From the NCBI GenBank assembly GCA_937990725.1, contig CALKQS010000007.1, positions 1 through 64,000 of the forward strand: a stretch of 64,000 nt of DNA, in the 5' to 3' direction. Below, piece by piece: positions 1-8,005 of the stretch. Each line of letters opens with the position of its first letter. The first letter of the stretch is position 1. Source of the stretch: an uncultured Candidatus Saccharibacteria bacterium. GTDB lineage: Bacteria; Patescibacteriota; Saccharimonadia; Saccharimonadales; Saccharimonadaceae. The notes under the pieces were generated by a model. The model saw only the letters and a program-made list of their open reading frames with translations. It did not search any database and had not been told where the DNA came from. The position numbers were made by a program, and so were the translations under genes.

Positions 1-7
1 ACTAGGC

Positions 8-82
8 GGCCTCATCGTCTAGCGGTTAGGACACTGGGTTCTCATCCCAGCAACCCGGGTTCGATTCCCGGTGAGGTCACCA
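8..82 (+). tRNA. tRNA-Glu (anticodon CTC)
   Basis: A full cloverleaf can be folded. The acceptor stem GGCCTCA pairs with TGAGGTC, the anticodon stem CTGGG/CCCAG encloses the loop TTCTCAT, and the T arm is CCGGG-TTCGATT-CCCGG. The discriminator base is A and the CCA end is encoded. Loop positions 34-36 read CTC, so it decodes GAG (Glu). Confidence 0.96.
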
Positions 83-106
83 AATCGGAACTAAAACGGA
101 AACGGT

Positions 107-127
107 CGCCCGAACGGGCGGCTTTTT
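107..127 (+). terminator. Rho-independent terminator of tRNA-Glu
   Basis: The stem CGCCC/GGGCG encloses the loop GAAC and is followed by a short T run (GCTTTTTC). It lies 25 nt after the tRNA CCA end, so it most likely ends the tRNA-Glu transcript. Confidence 0.8.
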
Positions 128-181
128 CGCTGGCAGCGCGCAGCGCCGACCAGCGATTTTTCTGGGGGAGTTAAGAAATTG

Positions 182-208
182 GTCGTCATTTATGACGACT
201 TCTTTTTG
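182..208 (+). terminator. Second terminator-like hairpin
   Basis: The 7-bp stem GTCGTCA/TGACGAC encloses the loop TTTA and is followed by TTCTTTTTG. It may be a back-up terminator for the tRNA unit. The rest of the gap up to the Nudix gene holds only a small TTCGAC/GTCGAA hairpin at about 222-237 and no gene. Confidence 0.5.
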
Positions 209-345
209 TCGTATTTGTAGGTTCGACCCAAGTCGAAACGCCAAGCGTAGCTTGTTCGATTTTTTCTTCGAGGAGTTTCTTTAGGTTATTATTTCACATA
301 TTATAGCATACTTCTTAAGATTAGACAACAACCCCGTCTATCACG

Positions 346-388
346 TATACTGGTATCTAGATATTAGAATAGATTCTAGTGAGGATAC
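346..388 (+). promoter_or_regulatory. Possible -10 box and leader hairpin of the Nudix gene
   Basis: TATACT at 346-351 is a plausible -10 box. It is followed by an interrupted inverted repeat (GGTATC...GATACC with CTAGA...TCTAG inside) covering the short leader, including the GAGG ribosome-binding site. This could modulate translation; that is inference. Confidence 0.4.
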
Positions 389-394
389 CATTAT

Positions 395-946
395 ATGCAC
401 GACAACGAATTATGGCAAATTTACAATAACAACGGTACGCCTGTAGACGGCAAAGGCGCGCCCAAAGAAGAGTTTAACTCTGATAAAAGCCTAATCATGA
501 GCAACGCTCATGTGTGGTTTTGGAAGATTGACGAAGGCGGGGTGAGCATACTGCTACAAAAGCGTTCATTGACAAAACCCAATAAGCCAGGCTGGTTTCA
601 TATTTCGGCAGGCGGGCATATCAATATCGGAGAAACACCAGTGCAAGCAGCTGTGCGAGAGACTAAAGAGGAAATGGGGCTTGCGATTGATGAATCTAAG
701 CTGCATTTTGTGCAAGCTGTTCGCATCATCGAGAAAGACCCACGAGACATCGTAAATGTGTTTCTTTACCAGCTCAGTGGCGACGAAAACTTCACCTTTG
801 TCGATGGCGAGGTTGGTTCGTACGAATGGCGCTCGCTAGATAATTTCAAAGAAATCACCCGGGACGCGGCGGCCAATAACTTAGTGCCTCAAGGTGAATT
901 GTATTTCGGAACACTTATCGCGGCACTTGAGTATGTTAGTCAGTAA
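395..946 (+). CDS. NUDIX hydrolase (IPP-isomerase-like subfamily)
   Basis: This is a 183-residue cytoplasmic Nudix protein. The Nudix box spans about residues 74-96 and keeps the G-x5-E-x7-RE-x-x-EE-x-G pattern (RETKEEMG core), which supplies the Mg2+-binding glutamates for pyrophosphohydrolysis of X-linked nucleoside diphosphates. The N-terminal ELWQIYNNNG and the order of motifs resemble the IPP-isomerase-like Nudix group (YfcD type). The substrate cannot be told from sequence. A GAGG site lies upstream of the ATG. The gene stands alone and is followed by a good terminator at 1034-1057. Confidence 0.88.
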   Translation: MHDNELWQIYNNNGTPVDGKGAPKEEFNSDKSLIMSNAHVWFWKIDEGGVSILLQKRSLTKPNKPGWFHISAGGHINIGETPVQAAVRETKEEMGLAIDESKLHFVQAVRIIEKDPRDIVNVFLYQLSGDENFTFVDGEVGSYEWRSLDNFKEITRDAAANNLVPQGELYFGTLIAALEYVSQ

Positions 947-1033
947 TAGGTAGCACCCGCCCAGAAAATCATTTGGCTTTTGTCTCAAAACAGGTTCGAG
1001 CTTGGGCGTAAAATCGCACCAAGGATTTATCAC

Positions 1034-1057
1034 ATGGCTCGTTGGAGCCATTTTTTT
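1034..1057 (+). terminator. Terminator after the Nudix gene
   Basis: ATGGCTC and GAGCCAT form a perfect 7-bp stem around GTTG and are followed by seven T residues on the plus strand. It ends plus-strand transcription just before the convergent GNAT gene. Confidence 0.85.
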
Positions 1058-1070
1058 AATGGAGCATTTA

Positions 1071-1649
1071 CTACCACTCCGCCCAACTCAGCTCCTCCCA
1101 ATCAGCCCTTGCCAGCGTATACACCTTCCACACTACTGCCTCGCCCGCAACTTCACCTTGCTCGATTCCCGCGTACCGATAGCCAAGCCTTTCGAGTGCA
1201 TTCCAGCTGTGGACGTTTTGCATGTAGGCCTTTGCCTCAATTATTGCAAATCCACCCTCAGAAAACGCCCAATTGCAAGCTGCTTGCTTGGCATAACTCC
1301 CAAGGCCTTGACTCCAGTTTTTCGGATCGCCAATCAGCGTACAAAATGCCCCCGCTGTGACGCCGTATTTGCGGCTAAGTTTTCTTATCTCGTTAATTTC
1401 AATATTGCCAACGATTTCGCCATCACGCTCAATCATCCAGCTATACCGATTGTCATCGTCAAGCATATTCTGGAGATGCGCCACCTCATCTTCCTCGGTC
1501 ATCTGCGAAAAATCCGCACCCAAATACTGCGTTACCTCTGGCCGGCGAATCCACTGGATGGTAATCGGCGCATAAGCCGGGCTTGGCGCTACCAAGCGCA
1601 GCGTCTGGGTTTGGCTATAGGAGGGTATGGTGATGGTGCGTGTGTACAT
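1071..1649 (-). CDS. GNAT family N-acetyltransferase
   Basis: This 192-residue protein has the GNAT fold pattern of the RimJ/RimL-like group. The central strands (SWMIERDGEIVGNIEI) precede the acetyl-CoA pyrophosphate-binding loop QGLGSYA at about residues 114-120, and the end carries NALERLGYRYAG, typical of motif B. It should transfer an acetyl group from acetyl-CoA to an amine; the acceptor is unknown. The start is supported by a -10 box (TATAAT, minus strand) exactly 7 nt upstream, implying a leaderless mRNA. It is divergent from the GH5 gene, with only 45 nt between the two starts. Confidence 0.88.
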   Translation of the reverse strand: MYTRTITIPSYSQTQTLRLVAPSPAYAPITIQWIRRPEVTQYLGADFSQMTEEDEVAHLQNMLDDDNRYSWMIERDGEIVGNIEINEIRKLSRKYGVTAGAFCTLIGDPKNWSQGLGSYAKQAACNWAFSEGGFAIIEAKAYMQNVHSWNALERLGYRYAGIEQGEVAGEAVVWKVYTLARADWEELSWAEW

Positions 1650-1656
1650 ACTTGCA

Positions 1657-1687
1657 ATTATAGTTTAGCTCTATACTTTGCTATAAT
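1657..1687. promoter_or_regulatory. Divergent leaderless promoters, GNAT / GH5
   Basis: On the minus strand, TATAAT (plus positions 1657-1662) lies 7 nt from the GNAT ATG. On the plus strand, TTTGC-TATAAT (box 1682-1687, extended TGC) lies 7 nt from the GH5 ATG. Both spacings predict transcription starts at or next to the start codon. Confidence 0.75.
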
Positions 1688-1694
1688 AAAGCAT

Positions 1695-2663
1695 ATGCAT
1701 AAACCATTACGTGGTGTTAACTTGGGTGGGTGGCTGGTGCTTGAGCGCTGGATGACGCCGTCGGTCTTTGCGGGCACCGATGCGAGCAACGAGCATCAGC
1801 TGATGATGCAACCAAACGGCCCGGAGCACATTGCTAGGCACCGGCAGGAATTTATGACCGAAGCGGACTTCGCCTGGCTGCATGCGCACGGTATCGAGGC
1901 ACTGCGCGTGCCGGTTGGTTACTGGGTGCTAGAAAGCCAGGATGGCTACCGCGAGGCTACCAAGCAGCTGGACTGGTGCTTTGCAATGGCCAAAAAATAC
2001 CATATGCGCGTCTTGCTTGATTTGCATGCGGCGCCGGGTGCGCAGAATTTGGGCGACCACAGTGGGAGTGGCAACCGCATGCCACAAACCGGCTGGTACC
2101 AGGCCAAAAACCGCCGGGCAACCCGCCGTATCCTCATGCAGCTTGCCGAACGCTATGGTACAAGCCCGCAGCTCTGGGGGATTGAGCTCCTGAACGAACC
2201 CTTTACCAAGAACTGGCTGCAGCACTGGCTGCTGCGGCTGTGGTCGCGCCGCACAACTGGCCGGTTGCGCCGCATTGTGCCGGCCACAACGCGCATTATT
2301 ATCAGTGACGCCTACCAGCTGCCGCGGTGGCGCCGGGCGCAGCCCCGTGATTGGCTGGATATCCACCACTACCAGTGCTTTGGGGCGGCCAACTTGGCGC
2401 TGGTGGATTATGATCAGCACGCGAGTATTGTGGATGAATTTACCCACATGCACCAGTCGTTGCAGCGCCCAACCATTATTGGTGAATGGAGCGCGATTTT
2501 GCCACCCGCTATTGCCATGACCCCGCCGACGATTACCGCCTACATTCTGGCGCAGCAATCAGCCTTTGCCAGCGCTGATGCCCACTTTTTCTGGAGTTAT
2601 AAAACCGAATCGAACGATGGCTGGAACTACCGTTGGCTGGTAGAGCAGGGTATTATGTCGTAG
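1695..2663 (+). CDS. Glycoside hydrolase family 5, exo-beta-1,3-glucanase-like
   Basis: The 322-residue protein opens with RGVNLGGWLVLERWMTPSVF, typical of fungal and bacterial exo-1,3-beta-glucanases (GH5, BglC type). The acid/base glutamate is in LLNEP (about residue 168) and the nucleophile in IIGEWS (about 264). No signal peptide or membrane segment is visible, so it should act in the cytoplasm unless exported by an unusual route. I chose ATG 1695 although the frame is open far upstream. The family motif starts six residues later and a TATAAT box lies 7 nt before this ATG. The upstream extension would be antisense to the GNAT gene. The exact substrate is inferred. Confidence 0.88.
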   Translation: MHKPLRGVNLGGWLVLERWMTPSVFAGTDASNEHQLMMQPNGPEHIARHRQEFMTEADFAWLHAHGIEALRVPVGYWVLESQDGYREATKQLDWCFAMAKKYHMRVLLDLHAAPGAQNLGDHSGSGNRMPQTGWYQAKNRRATRRILMQLAERYGTSPQLWGIELLNEPFTKNWLQHWLLRLWSRRTTGRLRRIVPATTRIIISDAYQLPRWRRAQPRDWLDIHHYQCFGAANLALVDYDQHASIVDEFTHMHQSLQRPTIIGEWSAILPPAIAMTPPTITAYILAQQSAFASADAHFFWSYKTESNDGWNYRWLVEQGIMS

Positions 2664-2964
2664 AAGCTTGGCTTGTGCGCATGCTGAGTTGTGTGTAGTG
2701 CCTGGACGAGTAATCGATTCGAGACGGATATCATGGTGTGCTTGTTGCGCTGGATATAGTCGAATCATGTGTGTTGGACTGTGAGGCGTGTCATCCTCAT
2801 CACACTCAAAGCGTGCGTGGTGGTTGATGACTTCTCATTTGGTGGCAATCTCCCAATAATGGGCATAAGAGGTACTGGGCGAACAGGTATCCCTTCCAGC
2901 CATCCACCAAATCATGTATAATAAATCGAGTACGACAGCCAAGAAACGGAGGAAATGAAGAAGT
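2664..2964. other. Noncoding gap with a 9-bp inverted repeat and the ybaB promoter
   Basis: I see no gene here. ATTTGGTGG (2837-2845) and CCACCAAAT (2904-2912) form a perfect 9-bp stem around 58 nt that can itself fold (CCCA-ATAA-TGGG). A TATAAT box sits at 2917-2922, followed by a leader of about 35 nt with GGAGG at 2948-2952 for ybaB. No SRP RNA core was found, although some bacteria carry that RNA near dnaX-ybaB-recR. Confidence 0.5.
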
Positions 2965-3261
2965 ATGGCAATGGGTATGAACCAAATGAAGATGCTGAAT
3001 GACTTGCGCAAGGCGCAGAAGTCGCTGGCGAAGGAGATCGTGGAGGTCGAGGCAGGCGATGGCGCAGTGATTGTGCAGATCACTGGCGAGCTGAAAATTA
3101 AGAGTGTGAAGATCGACCCAACTAAGGTAGACCTGGATAACATCCACCAGCTGGAGCACTGGATCGAGATTGCGATTCGCGATGGTATGGCCAAGGCGCA
3201 AGAGATTGCTGCCAAGAAAATGCAGCCACTGATGGGTGGGCTTGGCAACCTCGGGTTCTAG
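2965..3261 (+). CDS. ybaB: YbaB/EbfC family nucleoid-associated protein
   Basis: At 98 residues this is the normal size of YbaB/EbfC, a dimeric DNA-binding protein that associates with the nucleoid. The start (MGMNQMKMLNDLRKAQKSL) and the central VEAGDGAVIVQITGELKIKSVKIDP match the family's helix-strand pattern. It has a Shine-Dalgarno site (GGAGG) and a true leader, unlike most first genes in this window. It is followed 5 nt later by recR, the conserved ybaB-recR order. The usual upstream partner dnaX is not here. Confidence 0.93.
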   Translation: MAMGMNQMKMLNDLRKAQKSLAKEIVEVEAGDGAVIVQITGELKIKSVKIDPTKVDLDNIHQLEHWIEIAIRDGMAKAQEIAAKKMQPLMGGLGNLGF

Positions 3262-3266
3262 CTAGT

Positions 3267-3881
3267 ATGGCAGATATTCTGCCTCAGGCTCTGCAACGGG
3301 CAATAGATGAACTGGGGCACTTGCCAGGGGTAGGTGCACGCACGGCGGAGCGCTATGCGTATTTTTTGCTGCGGGCCGATGGGCGGACGAGCCAGGGGAT
3401 TGCCCAGGCCATCACACAGCTTCACACTGCTGTTGCAACCTGCCCCGTCACCTTTGCTCTGATGGATCCTGACCAAGACGTTTCGCCACTCTATAGTAGC
3501 CCAGAGCGCGATCGCAAGCAGATTGCTGTGGTGGAGGAGCCACTCGACATCGTGGCGCTGGAGCGCACTGGCCACTACAAGGGGACGTACCATGTGCTGG
3601 GTGGTGTGATCTCACCGATTGATGGGGTAGGGCCAGAGCAATTACACATCCCCGAGCTGCTGGAGCGTATTACTCATGATGCAGTAGAGGAGGTGATTAT
3701 TGCCACCAATGCAAGTGTGGAAGGCGAGTCGACCGCGCTCTTCTTGCAGCGGCACATTGCCGAGGCAGGCCTAACGGTGCGGATGACGCGCTTGGCACGC
3801 GGCATCCCCGTTGGTGTTGACCTTGAATATGCCGACCAAATAACCCTCGGCCACGCGCTAGAGGGGCGGCGCGCGGTGTAA
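3267..3881 (+). CDS. recR: Recombination mediator RecR (zinc finger degenerate)
   Basis: The 204-residue protein has all RecR parts: an N-terminal helix-hairpin-helix (LGHLPGVGARTAERYAYFLL region), a Toprim domain (VVEEPLDIVALERTG, ATNASVEGESTA) and the C-terminal ARGIPVGVDLEYAD segment. RecR forms a ring clamp and, with RecF/RecO, loads RecA at gaps. The four-cysteine zinc finger is mostly lost. Where E. coli has Cys-x2-Cys...Cys-x2-Cys, this protein has Cys59, Thr62, Ser73 and Tyr76. It follows ybaB by 5 nt and should be cotranscribed with it. Confidence 0.93.
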   Translation: MADILPQALQRAIDELGHLPGVGARTAERYAYFLLRADGRTSQGIAQAITQLHTAVATCPVTFALMDPDQDVSPLYSSPERDRKQIAVVEEPLDIVALERTGHYKGTYHVLGGVISPIDGVGPEQLHIPELLERITHDAVEEVIIATNASVEGESTALFLQRHIAEAGLTVRMTRLARGIPVGVDLEYADQITLGHALEGRRAV

Positions 3882-3889
3882 TGAAGCGA

Positions 3890-5500
3890 CTATTGTGCTG
3901 ATTCTGCGTGGAGACGCCGCTGCTCTTCGGCGGCTTCTTGCTTCTCGACGAAGTCGTAAAGACAGTCGCTGACAGTGCTCCTGAGTGTATTAAGATTCTC
4001 AACATGCTGGACAAGCGCTTCCATGGGCGATGCTGCCTCGCGCGTGGTGGCCTCTTGCAAAAAGCGAAATACGTCATGATCATAGCCAACACATTCAAAA
4101 TAAAGCGTAGCGAGTTCGGCGCTTGGGTTGTCGCGCAGCTGTTGCGCGATCCACTGCTTGACTTTCTCACCTTCTCCTAGCTCGTCTTTGAGCAAAAGCA
4201 CATAGAAATGGATTTCCTCTATCTCATCTGTTTGGTAGAAATAATAGTTCACCATGTCCCAGGCAGCCTTCCGAGCGACCGCTTGCTCGCCATGCTTGGC
4301 ACAGAGATTTACAATATAGTAGTCGTCAAATAACCGTGAAGAAGATCGCTCTGATGGGTGCTTGGTAATGATGGTAATGTAAGCATCACGAATCTGCTGG
4401 TCGAAGATAAAGCGCCGGTCGTTCAAGGAATTAATAACAGGGTGGAGCGTATACTCTTCATCCTCAGGCACAATAGCATAAGTAGAGGCACGGGCTTGGC
4501 GTGTGCCGTCTGGATCCTTACCATGTATGACATACTCGGCATCGATTTCTGCCTTGATGTAGGGGCTGATGACATACCGTTCGAGTTGCTGCGCCTTCGC
4601 TACGCCATCATCATCGAATTTGAGAAGGAGCTCGATGATCATGCCCAGTTCTTGCTGAGCTGATGGAATATATTGACTAACTTCTCGATCTTGTGCGAGT
4701 GTTGTTGTCGCAGGGTTATATCTAAAGTGCCGATAGGCCATTTCTTGGCAAAGGCTCGCAATCGTGCAAATGCGAGTAAAATCATGAGCATCTTGAGTGC
4801 GCAAGTGGAGGGTATTGGCATCACTAAGAAGGCGATAAAAAGGCAAATTGATATCATCGCGCTGCATATCTCTGGCGGCAGCGGTGCGGGCATCGAGCGA
4901 TTCGCGTAGCTCCTGCAAGCGGGCTGCTCCATCTGGTGTATCGCTCATTCTAATATACTCACAATATTGCTGATGAAAGAACTCATGTGGCTCAAGATCG
5001 GCAGGGATTGTTTGGAGCGAGACAGTGCCAGACTCATCGCGCTGGAGCTCGAGAGTGCTCGACCGCATTGCTTGTGTCGGCTGCGAATCTGGCAAAATGA
5101 CATCTAGAAACTCCCAGACATCCTGCTTAATCTTGGGGAGCTCTGCGGCAAGATCGGGGATACCCTTGCTGATCTTCTGTAGGTCGCGCAGGAGATCGGT
5201 TGCGAAGCGTCTACACTCGGCAATGGCCTGTCTATCAAAATAATTATCAGTGTAGGGATCGCAATCAGAGAATCGCATAAGGTGAATCAGGCTAGTAATT
5301 ACCCGCCACACACTGCTACGCCAGAATAATTCATCCTCTGCTATCGCCTGCTCGAGCAAATCACGATCGAGCAACTGCTCACGATACTCCGCAATGTAGT
5401 AGTCGATCATTGCTTTTATCTTGACTGGATCGATTGGGAGTTGGCTTGCCTGTAGCCTTTGTTGCTGGGTAGTAGTGGTATCATCTGGAGGATTTGTCAT
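3890..5500 (-). CDS. Uncharacterised 536-residue soluble protein
   Basis: I do not recognise this family. The protein is acidic, appears mostly alpha-helical and has no signal peptide or membrane segment. The Q-rich N-terminus (DDTTTTQQQRLQ) precedes a long helical body and a charged, Gln/Glu-rich C-terminus. I placed the start at ATG 5500 rather than an ATG 69 nt further upstream, because a near-perfect promoter (TTGACA, 17 nt, TATGGT) ends 7 nt before it; the longer form would begin upstream of the transcription start. It is convergent with recR and separated from it by 8 nt. Confidence 0.75.
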   Translation of the reverse strand: MTNPPDDTTTTQQQRLQASQLPIDPVKIKAMIDYYIAEYREQLLDRDLLEQAIAEDELFWRSSVWRVITSLIHLMRFSDCDPYTDNYFDRQAIAECRRFATDLLRDLQKISKGIPDLAAELPKIKQDVWEFLDVILPDSQPTQAMRSSTLELQRDESGTVSLQTIPADLEPHEFFHQQYCEYIRMSDTPDGAARLQELRESLDARTAAARDMQRDDINLPFYRLLSDANTLHLRTQDAHDFTRICTIASLCQEMAYRHFRYNPATTTLAQDREVSQYIPSAQQELGMIIELLLKFDDDGVAKAQQLERYVISPYIKAEIDAEYVIHGKDPDGTRQARASTYAIVPEDEEYTLHPVINSLNDRRFIFDQQIRDAYITIITKHPSERSSSRLFDDYYIVNLCAKHGEQAVARKAAWDMVNYYFYQTDEIEEIHFYVLLLKDELGEGEKVKQWIAQQLRDNPSAELATLYFECVGYDHDVFRFLQEATTREAASPMEALVQHVENLNTLRSTVSDCLYDFVEKQEAAEEQRRLHAESAQ

Positions 5501-5507
5501 AGTACAT

Positions 5508-5536
5508 ACCATAGTGGAGGAAGAGGGAGTTGTCAA
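5508..5536 (-). promoter_or_regulatory. Sigma70-type promoter, leaderless
   Basis: On the minus strand, a perfect -35 TTGACA (plus 5531-5536), a 17-nt spacer and TATGGT (plus 5508-5513) lie 7 nt from ATG 5500. It is one of the clearest promoters in the window and decides the start of the gene. Confidence 0.85.
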
Positions 5537-5782
5537 CCAAAAGGAACTTAAGGAGTAAGACCTCTGCACTTTATTTGTTAGCTTCTCTATTTGCTATTAT
5601 ATTCGAGTGGAGTACAATGTTCTGCTGCCAGGACTATCATATTCTCAAGTCTGATGTAGCAGGCTGATATTATTCTAGATTCACTCTTATAGTATTTTTG
5701 GGCATACGGATAATTGCAGAGGTTTGAAAGGAAGAGGCGGGGCGTGTCATGCCAAAAGGCGAGATAACGCGCGTTTATTTGC

Positions 5783-5788
5783 TATACT
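5783..5788 (+). promoter_or_regulatory. Extended -10 box, leaderless start of the transglycosylase gene
   Basis: TTGC-TATACT (extended TGC) is followed 6 nt later by ATG 5795. No clear -35 hexamer is seen. The preceding gap (5570-5782) holds no gene. Confidence 0.7.
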
Positions 5789-5794
5789 AAAACA

Positions 5795-6532
5795 ATGGCA
5801 AAATCGAAGAAATGGACAAAGAAGCTAACGCGCTGGGCGCAGAGCAACCGCTGGGGGCTTATGAGTGCAGTGCTGGTACTTGTGCTCGTAGGTGGTGCGT
5901 ATCTCGCGTGGCAGCGTGGTATGTTGGCACAGTTTGTCAAAACGTCGCAAAATACTACAAGCACGGCGCTCACGAGCCAAGATAACACCTTACCCACCTG
6001 GATGCCAGATACCGTTAAGCGCTGGCAGGGCGAGATTACCAAGCAGGCCCGGCAGTACAGTATTTCGCCGCAGCTGGTGGCGATTATCATGACGCTGGAA
6101 TCCGGTGGGTACCCCAAGGCGCACAGCGGTGTGGCCAGTGGTTTGATGCAGGTGACAGATAGCACGGGCAGGGAGATTGCGGCCAAATTCGTGAAGCCGG
6201 CGCGCACGAACTATGATTTATTTGATCCTGCAACGAGCATCGCCTTTGGTGCGGCCTATCTGGCGCATTTACGCGATCAGCTGTGTGTGCCGCTCGGCAA
6301 TCTATCCGAGAATGAATGCGTCGAGCTCGTTGCTGCTGGCTACAATGGTGGCCCGGGTGCAGCGGGCAACTTATACCGTGGCCGCGGGCTGGAAGCAATC
6401 GAGACCCTCAGCTACAGCCGCGATGCCATGAACCTATGGCGCGAGCGGGTAAGCGGCAGCAGCCCCACCTACACGCGCTGGTTTGAGCGCGGCGGCAAGA
6501 AGCTGGTAGAGAAGGCGCAGGCAGGTAGCTAA
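5795..6532 (+). CDS. Membrane-anchored lytic transglycosylase (SLT domain)
   Basis: This is a 245-residue protein with a basic N-terminus, one membrane segment at about residues 21-39 and an extracytoplasmic SLT domain. The catalytic glutamate is in LESGG (about residue 102), followed by the motifs GLMQV and AAGYNGGPG that form the goose-type lysozyme-like cleft. It should cleave the MurNAc-GlcNAc bond of peptidoglycan with formation of 1,6-anhydroMurNAc, at the cell's own wall or a neighbour's. The start follows an extended -10 box by 6 nt. Confidence 0.92.
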   Translation: MAKSKKWTKKLTRWAQSNRWGLMSAVLVLVLVGGAYLAWQRGMLAQFVKTSQNTTSTALTSQDNTLPTWMPDTVKRWQGEITKQARQYSISPQLVAIIMTLESGGYPKAHSGVASGLMQVTDSTGREIAAKFVKPARTNYDLFDPATSIAFGAAYLAHLRDQLCVPLGNLSENECVELVAAGYNGGPGAAGNLYRGRGLEAIETLSYSRDAMNLWRERVSGSSPTYTRWFERGGKKLVEKAQAGS

Positions 6533-7000
6533 GAAGCGTTGGTGCTGATATAGATTCTGGTATTTTGCTTGGTTATTTCTCTGAATCTATTTCTCTAGGA
6601 GTGGCCGATTCTTCTTTTTCATAGGAAGGGAGAGGGAAGCCGTGCCGGTGGATGAGTTGTGCAGTGTGGAGTGTATGTTTTGTGTGTTTGGCGAACGTAA
6701 GAGATTTCGTACCGAGTTGCCGTAGGGTTGTGATTAGTCTATTCTTGTGTGCTTGATCGGTCTCATTTGTATTTGGTTGGTGTTGAGTTTTCTCGTGGCC
6801 TATCATAAAATCTCCGCACTAGCACTACTAAAACTACCGTACCATATTTCTATGATACTATGCAAATAAGAATAGACCTCGCTCACTATATTCATCGCGA
6901 TTCGTCCTTGGCTAACTACGATCCTATAGCTCGCTACCAGGCCATAAATTCACCGCACCATACCTCGCGCCTATCGGCAAATTCTGCTACACTAAAGGAG
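6533..7000. other. Gap before the DHH gene
   Basis: I see no convincing gene. The first 280 nt are G/T-rich on the plus strand. A 77-residue minus-strand reading frame at 6573-6806 has no promoter or family resemblance. From 6860 the reading frame of the DHH gene is already open, but TACACT at 6988-6993 (extended TGC) with AAAGGAG points to ATG 7001 as the real start. Confidence 0.45.
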
Positions 7001-8005
7001 ATGTTTGATGAAGTGATACGCGCGGTCCAACGCGCAGACAAAATTATTATTATCCAAGCTGAAAATCCCGATGGCGACAGTGTTGGCAGTAGCCTCGCGC
7101 TGGAGGAAATCCTGGGCGATTTGGGCAAGCAGGTGACGCTCTATTGCCCGGTGGCAGTGCCTAAGTATTTGCGGTATATTCGCGGCTGGGATCGCATTAC
7201 TGATGAGTTTGACAGCAGTGCTGAGTTGGCGATTATTGTTGATACCAGCGCCGATGTCTTGCTGAGCAAAGTGCTCGAAGCACCGAGTGCTCGCGCCTTC
7301 CTCACGACGCACTCAGTGCTCGTGCTAGACCACCACGCGACGGAGAGTACCTTGAGCTTCGACCATACGCTCATCAATCAAGATGTGGTGGCGACTGGCG
7401 AGCTTATCTACAATCTTGCGCAGCATGCTCAGTGGGCGATCAACCCACAGGCAGCAGAGAATCTCCTCATCGCGATCATGAGTGATAGCCTAGGCCTCAC
7501 GACGCAAAACACCACAGCCGACTCCATCCAGACCGTCGCAGAGCTGACCCGGCTGGGCGCAAGCAATGCCGCCATTGAGGTGCGCCGCCGTGACTTTATG
7601 AAAAAAGCGCCAGAAATCCTTCGCTACAAAGGGCGTTTGATCGAGCGGATCGAGTATATGCTAGATGGCCGCTTGGCACTCATCCACATCCCGTGGGAGG
7701 AAATCCAGGAATATAGCGACCAATACAACCCCAGTATGCTTGTGCTAGACGAGATGCGCCTGGTGGAGGGGGTAGATGTGGCGATTGCTATCAAGACCTA
7801 CCCCGATGGCAAGCTAACTGGCAAGATTCGCAGCAATGCGCCAGTAGCGGCAATGATCGCTGGCTACTTTGGCGGCGGCGGCCATGCCTATGCAGCGGGT
7901 TGGCGGATGTATGAGGACTACCAGCTGGCGATGCGCGAGATCGTCGAGGCGGCCAGCCGGGCCTTCGTTGAGTATGATGAGAGCGAGGCAGCCCATGGCG
8001 ATTAA
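7001..8005 (+). CDS. DHH/DHHA1 phosphoesterase (NrnA-like)
   Basis: At 334 residues it matches NrnA-type bifunctional oligoribonuclease / pAp phosphatases. The metal-binding motifs are present in order: NPDGDSVGS near residue 26, an aspartate in IIVDTS, DHH in LVLDHHATE, and the DHHA1 signature GGGGHAYAAG near the end. It would degrade 2-5 nt RNA or pAp using Mn2+. The frame is open to ATG 6860, but family members begin just before the first motif and a TACACT box plus AAAGGAG precede ATG 7001. Its last 11 nt overlap cysS, so the two are translationally coupled. Confidence 0.88.
   Translation: MFDEVIRAVQRADKIIIIQAENPDGDSVGSSLALEEILGDLGKQVTLYCPVAVPKYLRYIRGWDRITDEFDSSAELAIIVDTSADVLLSKVLEAPSARAFLTTHSVLVLDHHATESTLSFDHTLINQDVVATGELIYNLAQHAQWAINPQAAENLLIAIMSDSLGLTTQNTTADSIQTVAELTRLGASNAAIEVRRRDFMKKAPEILRYKGRLIERIEYMLDGRLALIHIPWEEIQEYSDQYNPSMLVLDEMRLVEGVDVAIAIKTYPDGKLTGKIRSNAPVAAMIAGYFGGGGHAYAAGWRMYEDYQLAMREIVEAASRAFVEYDESEAAHGD

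Noticed and set aside
1002..1694. Upstream extension of the GH5 frame (long open frame without stops)
   Set aside because: It lies antisense to a clear GNAT gene. The GH5 family start and a TATAAT box 7 nt before ATG 1695 fix a shorter protein.
1929..2558. 209-codon frame opposite the GH5 gene
   Set aside because: Shadow of the GH5 codons: Gln/Arg/Val-rich, with no motif and no promoter.
2664..2912. Possible SRP (4.5S) RNA upstream of ybaB-recR
   Set aside because: Some bacteria have it near dnaX-ybaB-recR, but the GGTCAGG...GGAAGG...AGCAG core is absent on both strands.
6573..6806. 77-codon minus-strand frame rich in His/Thr/Lys
   Set aside because: No -10 box or Shine-Dalgarno site and no family pattern; the region is simply G/T-rich on the plus strand.
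7869..7994. Upstream extension of the cysS frame
   Set aside because: It overlaps the end of the DHH gene, and CysS proteins start near ATG 7995.
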